Part shown: positions 50,536-59,559 of the stretch, in pieces
How positions within the stretch are numbered: the first letter of the stretch is position 1
How the letters are laid out: the number at the start of each line of letters is the position of its first letter
Assembly (NCBI RefSeq): GCF_029227915.1
Contig: NC_079875.1
Span: 10,227,001-10,291,000, forward strand
Reading direction: 5' to 3'
Length of the DNA stretch: 64,000 bases
Source of the DNA: Hydractinia symbiolongicarpus
Lineage: Eukaryota > Cnidaria > Hydrozoa > Anthoathecata > Hydractiniidae
Position numbers and translations under genes: made by a program
Notes under the pieces: model-generated
Database searches by the model: none
What the model was told of the DNA's origin: nothing
The model's input: only the letters and a program-made list of their open reading frames with translations

Positions 50536-51630
50536 TTACAATTCGTTACAACATCTTTTGAAAATTCGATGAGCAACCCGTCTTACTTGTGAACATAGAA
50601 ACACATATATTATTGCGTCCAGTATAAATCCTAGAGCGTATCCCACGCCCATAATGTTTAAAATCAAATGTGAAATTCTGATATGCAAGATGGTTGTTAC
50701 AAAAAACACTTGATCTGGCAGTATCACAAAGAAAACAAAAGTAATTACGATTAAAGTGGGAACATATAATCCATTGTTTCTTTGCTTTTGTCTTCGATTT
50801 TCTCCTTCTGATACGCCAGCGGTGACAGATGAAACAGCCACAGAATGTCGTATCCTGTTTCGACGCACCTTCTTGTAAAAATAGGCGTACGTGAAGATAG
50901 CAATCAAAAGAAATGTTCCTTCACATACTGGAAAAAGGTACATAATTGTTAGGTTGAGGATTTCCTCTTCCGAAAACGATTCATTTATTATTACTGCAAA
51001 TAACGTTGAGATAACCCATGTGCTTATTATGAATATATTTGTTTTCATTTCAGTACAGTGAAGTTGGTAACGGATATTCAAATATACAGCTAAGAACCTG
51101 TCAACAGTTAATGCAATCATAGCTATGAAGTATACTAGCAAACAGCCCGTCCATTGATACAATGTGATACTCATTGCTATTTCTTTGTGATGTATGAATT
51201 TGAAAAATCTTCTAGAAGCGCCTGTAACGCATAAGACAAGTTCTGCGACGCTTAAATTCAACAAATACAACCATTGAGTTTTATTGGGTGAAGACTTTTT
51301 CGTTTGATGTAATAAATAGATTCCAAAGGAATGAAAGATAACTCCAAGCGAAAACAGAAATAATACTAGTACTTGTGTAAACTCCATTTTTGTTTTTTAA
51401 CCTAAAATTCTATCCACACTCAGTGCAGGTGATTTCATATTCTTTTATTTACGCAAACTTGTTTCAAATTTTTGATTGAAATTATTTTATTTATTTGTTG
51501 TTTTATTTTTTGTAACATGTTAAAAAAGAAGTATTTTATTCACAGGCTGAAAGGAGTAATTAGAATCAACATGATATTTTTGAATTGCCAAAAGCTTGTT
51601 TTGTTATTAAAATCATGTGGAGTAGTAGAA
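49360..51630. repeat. Segmental duplication, copy 1 (contains GPCR 1)
   Basis: Direct-orientation homology with 54826-57955. Left of the receptor, matching landmarks are ATCCCTTACATG, CTAAATTAAAAAGAAT and ATATATAATTCGAATCCAAA. Right of it are GTGCAGGTGATTTCATATTC and TTAGAATCAACATGATAT. Similarity ends near ATCATGTGG (about 51620). Copy 2 is longer because of extra sequence between 55.4 and 56.7 kb. Confidence 0.75.
50536..51387 (-). CDS. Class A (rhodopsin-like) GPCR, divergent, copy 1
   Basis: An intronless 283-residue receptor starting at the ATG at 51387. Seven hydrophobic segments are visible: about 4-26, 38-56, 78-102, 117-137, 147-170, 208-231 and 240-264. Family marks: NLSVAEL in TM2, with Glu49 where Asp2.50 is usual; Cys82 and Cys155, positioned for the TM3-ECL2 disulfide; and DRFLAVY at 96-102 in place of DRY. 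TM7 has LDAIIY (257-261) where NPxxY is usual. The N-terminus is almost absent and the third loop is short and basic (about 171-207), with a GENRRQKQRNN segment. The ligand is unknown; peptide, amine and lipid receptors are all possible. The near-identical paralogue 6.3 kb away (56865-57713) shows recent tandem duplication. Short single-exon receptors of this type are expanded in cnidarians (from memory). Confidence 0.88.
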   Translation of the reverse strand: MEFTQVLVLFLFSLGVIFHSFGIYLLHQTKKSSPNKTQWLYLLNLSVAELVLCVTGASRRFFKFIHHKEIAMSITLYQWTGCLLVYFIAMIALTVDRFLAVYLNIRYQLHCTEMKTNIFIISTWVISTLFAVIINESFSEEEILNLTIMYLFPVCEGTFLLIAIFTYAYFYKKVRRNRIRHSVAVSSVTAGVSEGENRRQKQRNNGLYVPTLIVITFVFFVILPDQVFFVTTILHIRISHLILNIMGVGYALGFILDAIIYVFLCSQVRRVAHRIFKRCCNEL

Positions 51631-52075
51631 GAATGAATTGTTTTTATTTATAAAGGGGAAGTTTAAAGGAGAGATGTTACCACAAAACTATGGCATTCCA
51701 ATAATCAGTGAAACTTAGTCTCTTCCCAACATTTTTTGTATTGACGGGACGAAGAACTTCACTTTTACATGAAAGTATGTGTTGGCATCACCTATACATA
51801 TTTTTAGTACTGTCTAAAAGTATCGTTTACTTAATACATCCCAAAATTGATCTTTCATCGATACGTAATGGCAATATGTAGTGGTACCCTTTTGTCAAAG
51901 TGACCAAACGCTATCAGGAAAACTTATAGCGTTTCAGCGCTATAAAAGAAGCAGTCTTTGCCGAGGTGTCTTTCCATACTTCTACTTATAAATTCCATTG
52001 CGTAATAACTGTTCAGCGTAAAATTGAGGCTAAGGCTAAATAAAAAAATAAGATGGCTGACGTAAACCTAATAAA

Positions 52076-52443
52076 AAGCAAACAAGTTTCTAGGCCGTGA
52101 ATGTGATGCTTATGGTTGCTTAACTCGCGAATATACTATCGTAAATGGAGTAAAACAGCGAAATAATGTTAATTTTTTAAATTTTTCTCCTGACAATTTT
52201 GGAAAGAGATCGTGGTGCATTTTAATTAAACGACAGTATGGCCTTGGTGATTTGATTTATAAACCACCAGAAAGAACACGTAAAAGACTTTTGGTCAAAG
52301 CCAATATTACATGCATTGAATGATTTTGGAAAAGATTTTAAGAAACGAAAAAAAACAATATTAAGAGCTTCCCCAAGAAAAATATGCAGAGTTGAGACAC
52401 CATTGGAAGATCGAAAAATAAATTGGTATCATTGTTATTGAAA
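52076..52443 (+). pseudogene. Unidentified broken coding relic
   Basis: A frame without ATG runs open from about 52076 to a TGA at 52321. Its composition is balanced and unlike the surrounding AT-rich noise; segments include GRECDAYGCLTREYTIVNG, RSWCILIKRQYGLGD and LIYKPPERTRKR. A second open frame takes over near 52271 (KDFWSKPILHALNDFGKDF, then ILRASPRKICRVETPLEDR) and runs to about 52443. The abrupt change of frame suggests a single frameshifted protein of at least 120 residues. I do not recognise the family. No start codon or splice signal is evident. Confidence 0.4.
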
Positions 52444-52446
52444 TAT

Positions 52447-52712
52447 TATTGGCTTTTACATTTTCGCATAATTATTACAACTTCTTCCTTAGTAAAATGG
52501 CGCATTGAGCCGTGGTCGATTTTATTTGCAAGCAACAAAACTTTGTTATAAAGCTAGTTAAATTTATAAAAAAAGTTTGGTTTTACTTTGTAAGATTTAT
52601 AAAAACATCACTGACTAGTTTATGGTGTCGCGTTGTACATTAAGAAAAAAGATAGCGGCATGAAGTAGTAGGCTATTGACATTAGAAAAACAAGTGCATA
52701 TAGCTAGTTACC
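52447..52712 (+). repeat. Dispersed repeat, copy B
   Basis: The second member of the pair with 19755-20050, in the same orientation and about 80% similar by eye. It begins ATTGGCTTTTACATTTTCGC and ends around AAGTGCATATAGCTAG. It is non-coding. Confidence 0.7.
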
Positions 52713-52913
52713 GAAGATTGTTCAGTATGGTATAACTACATTTACCAATACGTGATAAGAATTTATATTTTTTTTGTTACGTCATAGAAACACAAAAACG
52801 CAACAGAAGAATAAGTCTGTGCGTGTATGACTTCGGTCCTGAAGTGTGCGCCAAACAGATATGGAGAAGCTGGAAGAAAAAATGACGATATAACCTGTTT
52901 TGTAAACTCATAA

Positions 52914-53477
52914 TAGGCTCTCTAAGTAGATATTCAAGGGGAATGAGATATTCATCAAATTAGAGAGCTTATCAAATAGTGGCAATCTCCCTAATTCGAT
53001 ATTTGGGGAGTAAATGTCAAATTAGAGAGCTGGATGCAAATAACAAACGAGACTATTTTGTTTTCAACGTTCTGCAGTGGCATGTAGAAATTTGTATTTG
53101 GTCTCTAAATTGACATCTTTACGTTTTCGTTTTGTTAATTTCACTGATACAGTCGCCATTTTTTGACAACTGTTTGCTTTACCCGTTTGTTTTGAAAACT
53201 TTTAGAAATCGAACGTACGAAAATTCGAAGCCTGAGAGTTGTTTGAAATTCAAAACCGTGTAAAGGTTTTACACTATAGAAATCAAATAATAGAGCAAAA
53301 TTCCTTCTTGAGGCCTCAAATTTGTATCTTAAACGAGAGCTGATCGAATAAGAAAATGTCGAAAAATAAAGCTTCGTTTATGAGAGATTCTTAAGAATTT
53401 GACGGTGACTTTTAATTTGTTTAAAAACGAGAGCATATCGGAAAAAGGAGCGTCGATTTAGAGAGCGTCAACTGTAA
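52914..53477. mobile_element. Non-autonomous pogo/Tigger-like element (GAGAGC repeats)
   Basis: The right end, TCGATTTAGAGAGCGTCAAC then TGTA (53453-53476), closely matches the terminus seen at 231-257. CAGTTGACGCTCTCTAAATC-type ends followed by TA are typical of pogo-like DNA transposons. Multiple AGAGAGCT/GCTCTCTAA words lie near the left side (52917, 52963, 53014), but a clean left inverted repeat is not visible, so the boundary is approximate. No transposase is encoded. Confidence 0.4.
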
Positions 53478-54307
53478 TAATTTTGATTATGTGACGGAGA
53501 ATTAAAATAACAAAAAAGTTTAGCTCGACATGTTAAGATTTACAATTAGCGATCTGATTTCACTAAAAGTGTGTGGATGCTTTTCTATGAAAGTATGGTC
53601 CTAAATTACATCAATGCTACTTTCATTGTAATGTTTAAAAATTTTGGTTTCACGGCGGCTTCTAACCAGGTTGATAACTTTTCATTAGACTGAAATGTTA
53701 GTGATTTTTACATAGCACCCGTTGTGAATACTGGACGCATTGTTTTAATCTTATGTTTTGTTATTATAAAACTCTGTTCCATCATAGAGGTATGAAAGAA
53801 TCCTTTGTAACAGAGGTATGAAAGAGTCCTTTGTAACACCCTCTTTTTATGAACCATGTTTTTATTGGAGAAGTTGTATATAGAGCCTTACTACCCGGGT
53901 AAAAGGGCGGCATCGATATTTTCGAAAATCGTGCAATGTGATTGGTTAGAACTTACGTCATAGCGGGAAATATTCTACGGTATTGCCCGCTACCATAGCA
54001 ACCGTGCTTAAAGTTTAAATATGGTAACATTCAATGTAAATAAACACGGAAAAAAGTAAACAAAACGCGAAACAGAAGTGAAACTTACTTTTATCTTTTA
54101 AAGAATTCAATGTTGTGGCTGCAATGAAAACCTGCTATGTTTACACGATATTCGATTTAAAAAAAATATTTCTTGTTCGAATGTACGTTCCATATGGGAA
54201 TAGTTTCTATAAAGACGTGGTTTCTACATCCTGCTTTTATAATGTAATATTTTTTGTTGTAAAATGCAGTACCCGGATAATAATCCATATAATAACTGTT
54301 TATTTCG

Positions 54308-54399
54308 GACAATACCTTCAAATATTGACCTCTGTCACGTATTGCCCTCACAAGCTCAGGCAATACTTTGACGTTGGTCAATATTCTCCGGTATTGCCC
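54308..54399. mobile_element. Hairpin MITE with GGYAATACC ends
   Basis: The arm GGACAATACCTTCAAATATT, then GACC...GTCACGTATTGCC, is followed by a short spacer and its imperfect inverted copy, GGCAATACTTTGACGTTGGT then CAATATTCTCCGGTATTGCC. The stem is about 40 bp. A related ATTCTACGGTATTGCCCGC stretch occurs at 53970, so more than one copy is present locally. Confidence 0.6.
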
Positions 54400-54825
54400 T
54401 CATTAACAGTTATTATAGGGTTAATATAGATCTGATGATTATGTTAAAAAATCGTAATTAGTGCAAACGATATTTTTTTTATCTGGGAAAGTCATGCACA
54501 AAACGTCGGGATTATGTTAGGAAAAGAATACGTGAACCTTATTGATTCACTTGACTAAGCCTCCGAAGCTGTTGCTTAAGCGTAACGGTTGCGAGAACAT
54601 TCTTAAACAACATAGAAACAACGTTAATTAGACTTTGCGGGACGTTGTTTCAACGTTGAAAAGACGTAGTTGTTTGACGTTGAAAAGACGTCGGAAAAAG
54701 ACGTGAAAAATTCATTTTTAACGCAAAATGAACGTCTATTTAACATCACATGCACTGTTCTTTCAACGTTGATTCAAAGTGCCCACTGGCTTATGGTTGA
54801 ATACTGTGTTGTATATATATTTTTT

Positions 54826-57800
54826 GATATCCCTTACATGCATTCAATGAAAGATACAGTGAATTCAGTACAGGAATACGGCCAGCTTTTTATATTAGTT
54901 CTCTTGCGTGAGTGAGCATGGTTGTCCACGGAATAAAAACCACCAGTCACTTTGTTACGGCTCATGCATTTGCTCTTATAAGGGGTGACGTTACGCTAAG
55001 ATTTGCTAAATTAAAAAGAATACAAACCGGGCGTTAATTATCCCATTAATTTTAAAACCGCATGGGTACCCAATGGTTAAAAATAACACCCTTTAAAATA
55101 CCCTTTAACCCCCGGTTTAGCTTGCGCGTGTCGTATCTAGCGGAAACAAGTTGTTCATCAACTGGAAAGAGAAAACCGAAACGTCTCTTTGTATATCTTT
55201 TGTACTTATTTTCTGAAAAATAATCCTTAAACATCTTCGCCAATGTTTACTGATAACGATAACTTTTATTTTTGTGTTCTCTGGCCGGGGTTGCTACTTT
55301 TATACCAAGTCTATCGCGTCCAAACATATATAATTCGAATCCAAAATGCTAAAAACAAACTGTTGTTGTCAAGTATAAAAACTTCGTATTAGTTAGAAAT
55401 ATCTTTCATAAAAAAGAAAAGAGTCTCGCGAAATGTTTTTTAGCGTCATACGAAAAAGTAATAAAAATCTGAAAAACAATTGTATAAGAAAGTCTGATGA
55501 CATCGTCACAAATTCTTTTAATCGTGGAAAGCACATGATCTTACGTGATCCTATGGGTTATTCTGACCAGCGCTACAAGCTGAACAAAGTGGAAGAAACA
55601 GACTCGTCAAAATTTTTAACTATTTACCTCCCAAACTAAGTGTTGCAAATTGCGAGATTTGAAATTTTTAAGACTAATTTTATATTTTGTGATCAAATTT
55701 TGTTAGGAAAGACAATATGCAAAATTACCGTTAAAATCAACTTTTGTGTAATCAGATTTTACAACCTGCAAGCTATTTGATAGAAATTGATTTAAGATTT
55801 ATATTTATATTCTATGTGTCGTTAACTGTTGGTTTCTCACATTTTGTGTAAAATTGGGAGGTTTGTTGTATGCAATAGACAGGATAGCTGATTTTGGTAT
55901 GCTGTGTTCTCAACTGTTGATTGTGGATATTTTGTAATACCCTTTATTATAACACAACAAAATATGTTGCAGTTTTTTAAATGTCTGGTATGCTTTCTTC
56001 CTGATGTGCTTTCGGCATGGGCAAAACAAGTATATAGTTTTAGCAGATTTAGCATTTTCCGCAACAGTTGTTAGACATACGATTTTGTTGGAGAAGTGGT
56101 ATTTTTATTTCTTTTGTTGTACCTACTTAAATTTTTAGACGTTTTGTTTCGGCAGGTATGAATATTGCGTATTGCAGATTGTCACTTTTAAAAATTCAAA
56201 TTACTACGTTGTATGTTTTTGCAAAACTTTGGATCACTTACATGGATGAATACGGTTAGTTTCAAGTTATTCGCCTACTTTGTTGAGTTCGTCTTTTGTG
56301 GCGGGTATATTCGAAATATCGTTTGAATTAAATCAACAACAACAACAATCATTAGCAGGGTAAAATAAAAAAAATGTTTGGAAAGTTTATGGTTCATTTT
56401 TAAAGAAGGTTTTATTCAAAAACAGGAAAGATAGGGAGGATAAACATTTTGAGGTTTTTACTTTTCTTTCTTTTGACTTTCTTAGGTGAAGAAGAAGTTA
56501 TAATTTAAGATGCAGGTGAATATTTTTTTGGCGCAACCTTTTCCAACAAACTCCGAATCCACTTTTTTTTCTTTTTACACTTCCATGATTATAGCTATGT
56601 TTTAAATTAAGCAAACAAAGTTGCTACAAAGCTTTAGCCGTTAGATAGTTTAGTATAGAAATAATCTCTACCAAATATTGTAACGTTTTTATTAAAAGAA
56701 TTCGCAACTTGCTTACCGGTAAAGGAAATGGTTAAATCACTCCATTTGTAACTCAGTTTGGAGAAGTAAATACTAATTTACGGTTCAACGATTAACTAAA
56801 TAAATAAAAATAGCTTTCACTGGAATGCCACAAAGTTTAATATACATGTGTTCTACAAATTTTACTATTTGTTACAGCATCTTTTCAAAATTCGATGAGC
56901 CACCCCTCTTACTTGTGAACATAGAAACACATATATTATTGCGTCCAGTATGTATCCTAGGGCGAATCCCACTCCCATAATGTTTAAAATCAAATGTGAA
57001 ATTTTGATATGCAAGATGGTTGTTACAAAAAACACTTGATCTGGCAGTATCACAAAGAAAACAAAAGTAATTACGATTAAAGTAGGAACATATAATCCAT
57101 TGTTTCTTTGCTTTTGTCTTCGATTTTCTCCTTCTAATACGCCAGCGGTGACACATGAAACAGCCACAGAATGCCGTGTCCTGTTTCGACGCATCTTCTT
57201 GTAGAAATAGGCGTATGTGAAGATAGCAATCAAAAGAAATGTTCCTTCACATACTGGAAAAAGGTACATAATTGTTAGGTTGAGGATTTCCTCTTCTGAA
57301 AACGATTCATTTATTATTACTGCAAATAACATTGAGATAACCCAAGTGCTTATTATGAATATATTTGTTTTCTTTTCAGTACAGTGAAGTTGGTAACGGA
57401 TATTCAAATATACAGCTAAGAACCTGTCAACAGTTAATGCAATCATAGCTATGAAGTATACTAGCATACAGCCCGTCCATGAATACGCCGTGATAATAAT
57501 TGCTACTTCTTTGTAATGCATGAATTTGAAAAATCTTCTAGAAGCGCCTGTAGCGCATAAGACAAGTTCGGTGACGCTTAAATTCAACAAATACAACCAT
57601 TGATTTTTGTTGACTGAAAATTTTTTCGTTTGATGTAATAGATAAATTCCAAAGGAATGAAAGATAAATCCAAGCGAAAACAGAAATAATACTAGTACTT
57701 GTGTAAACTCCATTTTTGTTTTTCAACCTGAAATTCTATCCACACTCAGTGCAGGTGATTTCATATTCTTTTATTTACGCAAATTTGTTTCAAATTTTTG

Positions 57801-57955
57801 ATTGAAATTATTTTATTTATTTGTTGTTTTATTTTTTGTAACATGTTAAAAACGAAGTATTTCAATCAAAAGCTGAAAGGAGTAATTAGAATCAACATGA
57901 TATGTTTGAATTGCTTCAAAAGCTTGTTTTGTTATTAAAATCATGTGGGATATTA
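54826..57955. repeat. Segmental duplication, copy 2 (contains GPCR 2)
   Basis: Partner of 49360-51630, in the same orientation. The receptor plus about 240 bp upstream of its ATG are nearly identical to copy 1. The other flank is more diverged, with non-homologous DNA at about 55.4-56.7 kb. The block ends at ATCATGTGG (57949), immediately before the Tigger element inserted at TA 57960-57961. Confidence 0.75.
56865..57713 (-). CDS. Class A (rhodopsin-like) GPCR, divergent, copy 2
   Basis: An intronless 282-residue paralogue of the receptor at 50536-51387, starting at the ATG at 57713. By eye about 26 residues differ, roughly 91% identity. All special features are shared: Glu at the TM2 acidic position, DRFLAVY, Cys82/Cys155, the LDAIIY TM7 motif, a short N-terminus and a basic third loop. 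Nine of the differences fall between residues 65 and 83 (the end of TM2, first extracellular loop and start of TM3), whereas 84-178 and 195-236 are almost unchanged. The frame is intact and both copies look functional. The ligand is unknown. Confidence 0.88.
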   Translation of the reverse strand: MEFTQVLVLFLFSLGFIFHSFGIYLLHQTKKFSVNKNQWLYLLNLSVTELVLCATGASRRFFKFMHYKEVAIIITAYSWTGCMLVYFIAMIALTVDRFLAVYLNIRYQLHCTEKKTNIFIISTWVISMLFAVIINESFSEEEILNLTIMYLFPVCEGTFLLIAIFTYAYFYKKMRRNRTRHSVAVSCVTAGVLEGENRRQKQRNNGLYVPTLIVITFVFFVILPDQVFFVTTILHIKISHLILNIMGVGFALGYILDAIIYVFLCSQVRGVAHRILKRCCNK

Positions 57956-57961
57956 TTAGTA
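57714..57961. other. Duplicated upstream flank of GPCR 2
   Basis: These 240 bp upstream of the GPCR 2 ATG are nearly identical to the 240 bp upstream of GPCR 1 (51388-51630). They presumably contain the shared promoter. I see no TATA box or other element that I can assign. Confidence 0.4.
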
Positions 57962-58180
57962 CAGTAGAGTCTCCATAACTCGAACAGCCACGGGGAAAAG
58001 GAAATCGTTCGAGTTATGGAGACATTCGAGTTGTAGAGGTTTTCAACTTTTAGCGCAATATCCTCCCTTTACGTGAACCAGCTGGATAAAAACGTTATAT
58101 TTAATCTTAAGTCTAACTTTAAGGGGGCTATTAGGTTAATGAAAGTCAAAACAATACACTTTTAATGAATTTTTTAATGT

Positions 58181-58414
58181 TTATTTAGAAAAGAAGTCGG
58201 TGATAACTGTTTGCTTACAACTCATATCAAAATCTTTGGCGATATTACGATTCAAGTCCCTCAGGGAAGCTATCATTTCTTCTCCAAAATGTGAAAAAAT
58301 ACTCAAGTCTTCGAGGACGTTGATAGCTGTACGCACTTGCTCGGCCGTCGGTCTTGTGATCTTATCTTCTTCCTCCTTGTCTTCTTCGTCGACCTCTTTT
58401 GAAGGATACTCCAT
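58181..58414 (-). pseudogene. Tigger transposase C-terminal fragment
   Basis: About 77 codons: an acidic linker (VDEEDKEEEDK), then TAEQVRTAINVLEDLSIFS and a KQTVITDFF end. The latter is the common C-terminal tail of Tigger/jerky-type transposases. Just upstream, on the minus strand at 58416-58396, the next codons would read RYGVSFK, which is the conserved motif that follows the CENP-B domain in full-length Tiggers. The frame then shifts by one base into this tail, so the whole DDE domain was deleted out of frame. Confidence 0.65.
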
Positions 58415-58717
58415 ACCTGAAAGGAATGGATGAGAAAAACGTTTATCTCTGTAGTTGTGACTAGTGTAGATGGAGCTTTACATTTTGTTTATTCGAATCA
58501 TGGAATTCTAAATTTAGAATGCCATGGCCATGATTCGAATAGAAAACATTCGATTGTTACCATGTTTTGATTTGTGAAAGAATTCGAATAGAAAAAGATT
58601 CGATTTTTACCAAGTTTCGAAGTTTTGACGAGTGAAAGAAAGCATGGAAGCCATGAAAGTCCAACAAGTCAAAAGATTAACAGACATTATTTGTTGTATA
58701 GGACTTCCTATCATTAA

Positions 58718-59083
58718 ACTTTTTACGTACGAAATCGACGCTTTTGTCATCATGTTTATAAAAGTAATTGGACACCCTCTGTTGGAGATGAATTTTATGG
58801 TTTCATGGAACCAACAAATAAAATGGATAAATATGCAGTTGCAGTCAAGAAAAATGATGGAGAAATCATTGGACATCTACCACTAGGAAAGTCAGGACGC
58901 TTTGCAAAAGTCATATTTTACTTTCTGAAGAATGACAGCTTCAATGTTTGCAAAATAACAATTACTGGAAAGTCATTGAATGCTGGTGATGGATTAGGGA
59001 TGAAAGTCCCATGCAAATTATCCTTCCTCTCTGAAAGAGAGTCTATTGATATTTTGAAAAAACAACTACCAAAGCTATTGTAA
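58718..59083 (+). CDS. HIRAN-like domain ORF fragment inside the Tigger relic
   Basis: Read from just after a TAA (58715-58717) to the stop at 59083. The product begins CHHVYKSNWTPSVGDEF and continues NKMDKYAVAVKKNDGEIIGH, then LPLGKSGRFAKVIFYFL and ending KVPCKLSFLSE. The WTP-x-GDE, D-x-YAVAV and GHLP pattern is that of the HIRAN fold, a domain found in DNA-repair helicases and also in many stand-alone ORFs of unknown role in cnidarian genomes (from memory). An alternative frame (58632-58720) carries a plausible N-terminal stretch (GLPIIKLFTYEIDAF), implying one frameshift. The first ATG in frame, at 58805, would cut off the start of the domain. It is probably a relic of a mobile or multicopy gene. 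Confidence 0.55.
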   Translation, partial: TFYVRNRRFCHHVYKSNWTPSVGDEFYGFMEPTNKMDKYAVAVKKNDGEIIGHLPLGKSGRFAKVIFYFLKNDSFNVCKITITGKSLNAGDGLGMKVPCKLSFLSERESIDILKKQLPKLL

Positions 59084-59141
59084 CATTTTTTTAGATTTTA
59101 TCTTCACGAAGATAAACAAACAAAATCTTAGTCAACTAACC

Positions 59142-59526
59142 TGGTTTTCCATTTAGCCATCCACCCCTGAGAAGCTTGAAATGACTCGACACCCAACGCT
59201 TCGGCAAACTCAAGAGCTTTCTCTTTCAGCATCGGGCCACTGATTGGGATATTCTCACTCCTCATCATAAGTAACCATTTATGAACAGCTTTGTTCACAT
59301 CTTCGAATTTTTCTGGCTTTGATCTCTTCGATGTTTGCCCGTTGTTAAACTGCTTGTAAATCTTTTCTTTATTTTTTTTCCAAGTTGACAGGGTGCTTGG
59401 AGGAATTTTGAACTCTTTTGCCACATCCTTTGGCGCAGTACCCTTTTCCAACGCTTTAAGAGCTTTGTACTTGATTTTGCACGACTTATTGTCAATTCGA
59501 CGCTTTGATCCTGCCACAGACGACAT
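59142..59526 (-). pseudogene. Tigger transposase N-terminus (CENP-B-type DNA-binding domain)
   Basis: From the ATG at 59526. A pipsqueak-type helix-turn-helix (KYKALKALEKGTAPKDVAKE, then FKIPPSTLSTWKKN) is followed by a CENP-B/Tc5-type helix-turn-helix (VNKAVHKWLLMMRSENIPIS, then GPMLKEKALEF...QGWMAKWK). These bind transposon ends in pogo/Tigger elements. At 59141 the coding sequence meets a GTTAGT donor. Splicing to the acceptor ending at 58417 would continue with the family motif RYGVSFK before terminating. It is not a full transposase. Confidence 0.75.
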
Positions 59527-59559
59527 TGTTATGAGAGTGTCTTTCTTTTGAAATCACCA

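Larger units (their letters stand above)
51388..56864. other. Spacer between the GPCR paralogues
   Basis: Contains the right flank of duplication copy 1 and a palindrome TTATAGCGTTTCAGCGCTATAA (51927-51948). It also holds the unidentified coding relic at 52.1-52.4 kb, the second dispersed-repeat copy, a pogo-like non-autonomous element (52.9-53.5 kb), a hairpin MITE at 54.3 kb, and the left part of duplication copy 2. No intact gene is supported. Confidence 0.5.

Noticed and set aside
54157-54381. 74-codon minus-strand ORF
   Set aside because: It overlaps the hairpin MITE at 54308-54399, and its N-terminal part is the translated hairpin arm.
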